Part shown: piece by piece, positions 63,123-64,000 of the stretch | Layout: each line of letters opens with the position of its first letter | How positions within the stretch are numbered: the first letter of the stretch is position 1 | NCBI RefSeq assembly: GCF_019236175.1 | Contig: NZ_JAFAJM010000006.1 | Span: forward strand, 62,001 to 126,000 | DNA length: 64,000 nucleotides | Reading direction: 5' to 3' | DNA from: Chryseobacterium sp. | GTDB lineage: Bacteria > Bacteroidota > Bacteroidia > Flavobacteriales > Weeksellaceae | Notes under the pieces: generated by a model | Seen by the model: the letters and a program-made list of their open reading frames with translations, nothing else | Database searches by the model: none | Told to the model about the DNA's origin: nothing | Made by a program: the position numbers and the translations under genes

Positions 63123-64000
63123 TTTTTTAAGGCTTGTCCAACGAAATCTATGAATGATTTCCTGATGCTCTTCCAGTTATATTTCTTTTCGTATTCTTCC
63201 CGTGCATGATGGGCATGAGCATCATATAATTCAGGAGTTTCTACATATCTCAGAATGATGTCTGCAATATTTTCCGCATCTTCAGGATTGACTAAAAATC
63301 CAAATTTTGCAACATCCACATACTTTCTTGTCGCTTTAAGATTTGTATAAATAACAGGCTTCCCCGAAGCGGCGTAGTAAAATATTTTAATAGGAAGACA
63401 ATGATCATTTTCAAAATTAAGATCCCTAAGATCAAAACAGAGGTCTGCTTCTGCATACGACCGGGTAAATGTTTCAAAAGATGCTGTTTTACCTATTTTT
63501 ATATTCTTCCAGGCAAACTTATTCAGCAACCCCGAAAAGTAGAGCTCATCCTGCTTACTTCTGGTACCGCCTACAAGAAGGATCTCGATGTCTAAATCCG
63601 GTTTTCTTTTACGTACTTCATCAATGGCATTAAAAAAATTTTCAATTCCTTTTTCTTTAGACATTTGACCTGTATAGCACAAGGTTATTTTACCCGGAGT
63701 CAGCCGTTTAATATGAGGATACATATACCGGTCATCCGGAAAATAAGGTAATATGAGGTTCTTTTTAAAAGGGAAGAAATACACCAGAGGAAATTTCTTT
63801 GTAGACTCCCCAAAAATAAAATGGGTACTTATAAATCCTGCATATAACTGAATCAGGAAAAATTTAACTGCATGAAGAAATTTTAGAAGCCACGAGGAAT
63901 AAATACTCACCATTCTCATGGAAGGATACCATTCTGTGATATCATAAATACATTTGATACGGTATTTCCTGACAAAATCTTTTGAGCTTATTACCGCTAA
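63119..64000 (-). CDS. Glycosyltransferase (GT4-like), partial at the window edge
   Basis: The frame stays open to base 64000 with good coding sequence before the first ATG (IYDITEWYPSMRM), so the true start is outside the window and the Met at 63919 is internal. The C-terminal GT-B half is visible: ITLCYTGQMSKEKGIENFF (nucleotide-sugar side), EILLVGG, DLCFDLRDL, and LPIKIFYYAASGKPVIYTN. In the last block the usual FEY of retaining GT4 enzymes reads FYY. It transfers a sugar in the same locus as the flippase; donor and acceptor are unknown. Confidence 0.85.
   Translation of the reverse strand, partial: LAVISSKDFVRKYRIKCIYDITEWYPSMRMVSIYSSWLLKFLHAVKFFLIQLYAGFISTHFIFGESTKKFPLVYFFPFKKNLILPYFPDDRYMYPHIKRLTPGKITLCYTGQMSKEKGIENFFNAIDEVRKRKPDLDIEILLVGGTRSKQDELYFSGLLNKFAWKNIKIGKTASFETFTRSYAEADLCFDLRDLNFENDHCLPIKIFYYAASGKPVIYTNLKATRKYVDVAKFGFLVNPEDAENIADIILRYVETPELYDAHAHHAREEYEKKYNWKSIRKSFIDFVGQALKK

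Overview
The window is 64 kb of an AT-rich chromosome from a Bacteroidota bacterium, most likely a Chryseobacterium/Elizabethkingia-type member of the Weeksellaceae (Flavobacteriales). Four things point there. Promoters follow the TTG...TAnnTTTG pattern of this phylum and starts mostly lack Shine-Dalgarno sequences. The cbb3 oxidase has a fused CcoNO subunit and a one-haem CcoP. The housekeeping genes are flavobacterial in type (IleRS2, mitochondrial-type aconitase, PepSY-like and HU-CCDC81-like proteins). Outer-membrane TonB/beta-barrel proteins are also present. I see no rRNA, tRNA, CRISPR array, insertion sequence or prophage.

Layout. 0-7 kb: a partial M23 peptidase, then ileS, a DksA/TraR-like gene, two small genes, lspA and a SanA/YdcF-like gene. 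7-14 kb: trpS; a PepSY-like/two-component cluster (two PepSY-like proteins, response regulator, histidine kinase) on the minus strand; a GNAT acetyltransferase, a HAD phosphatase, an ECF sigma factor and a small secreted protein. 14-18 kb: metK behind what reads as a SAM-II riboswitch, then divergent oxyR and katA. 18-21 kb: enoyl-CoA hydratase, dCMP deaminase, xerD and a Nudix hydrolase. 21-27 kb (minus): haem-binding protein, Ig-like lipoprotein, serine hydrolase, hydroxyacid dehydrogenase, thioesterase and an HU-like membrane protein. 27-30 kb: a TonB receptor behind a TPP riboswitch and a WG-repeat protein. 30-36 kb: acnB and a mitochondrial-type aconitase in tandem. 36-40 kb: Hsp20 with a small membrane protein, and an outer-membrane barrel receptor behind an ECF-type promoter. 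39.6-45.7 kb: the complete thiS-C-E-E-G-H-F operon behind a second TPP riboswitch. 45.9-47.7 kb: an RluA-type pseudouridine synthase, a small membrane protein and panB. 47.9-49.5 kb: an AT-rich pair of unfamiliar genes that looks like an effector with a lipoprotein immunity partner. 49.5-59 kb: a Crp/Fnr regulator and the cbb3 oxidase cluster (ccoI, ccoS, ccoNO, ccoQ, ccoP, ccoG, ccoH, a TauE/DsbD-like protein). 59-64 kb: a lipoprotein, serS, another lipoprotein, and the end of a polysaccharide locus (flippase and a glycosyltransferase that runs off the window).

How the parts work together. Thiamine supply is covered by synthesis (the thi operon) and by outer-membrane uptake (the TonB receptor), each under its own TPP riboswitch. 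Methionine/SAM balance is sensed at metK. Peroxide defence is a standard OxyR-catalase pair. The Crp/Fnr gene and the cco genes share a 100-bp divergent control region with one Crp-like palindrome placed to repress the first and activate the second.

The items I would look at first are the putative effector/immunity pair at 47.9-49.5 kb, the SAM-II element at metK, the swapped HIGH signature (GxHH) of IleRS, and the three genes whose -7 box sits directly before the ATG and which may be leaderless.
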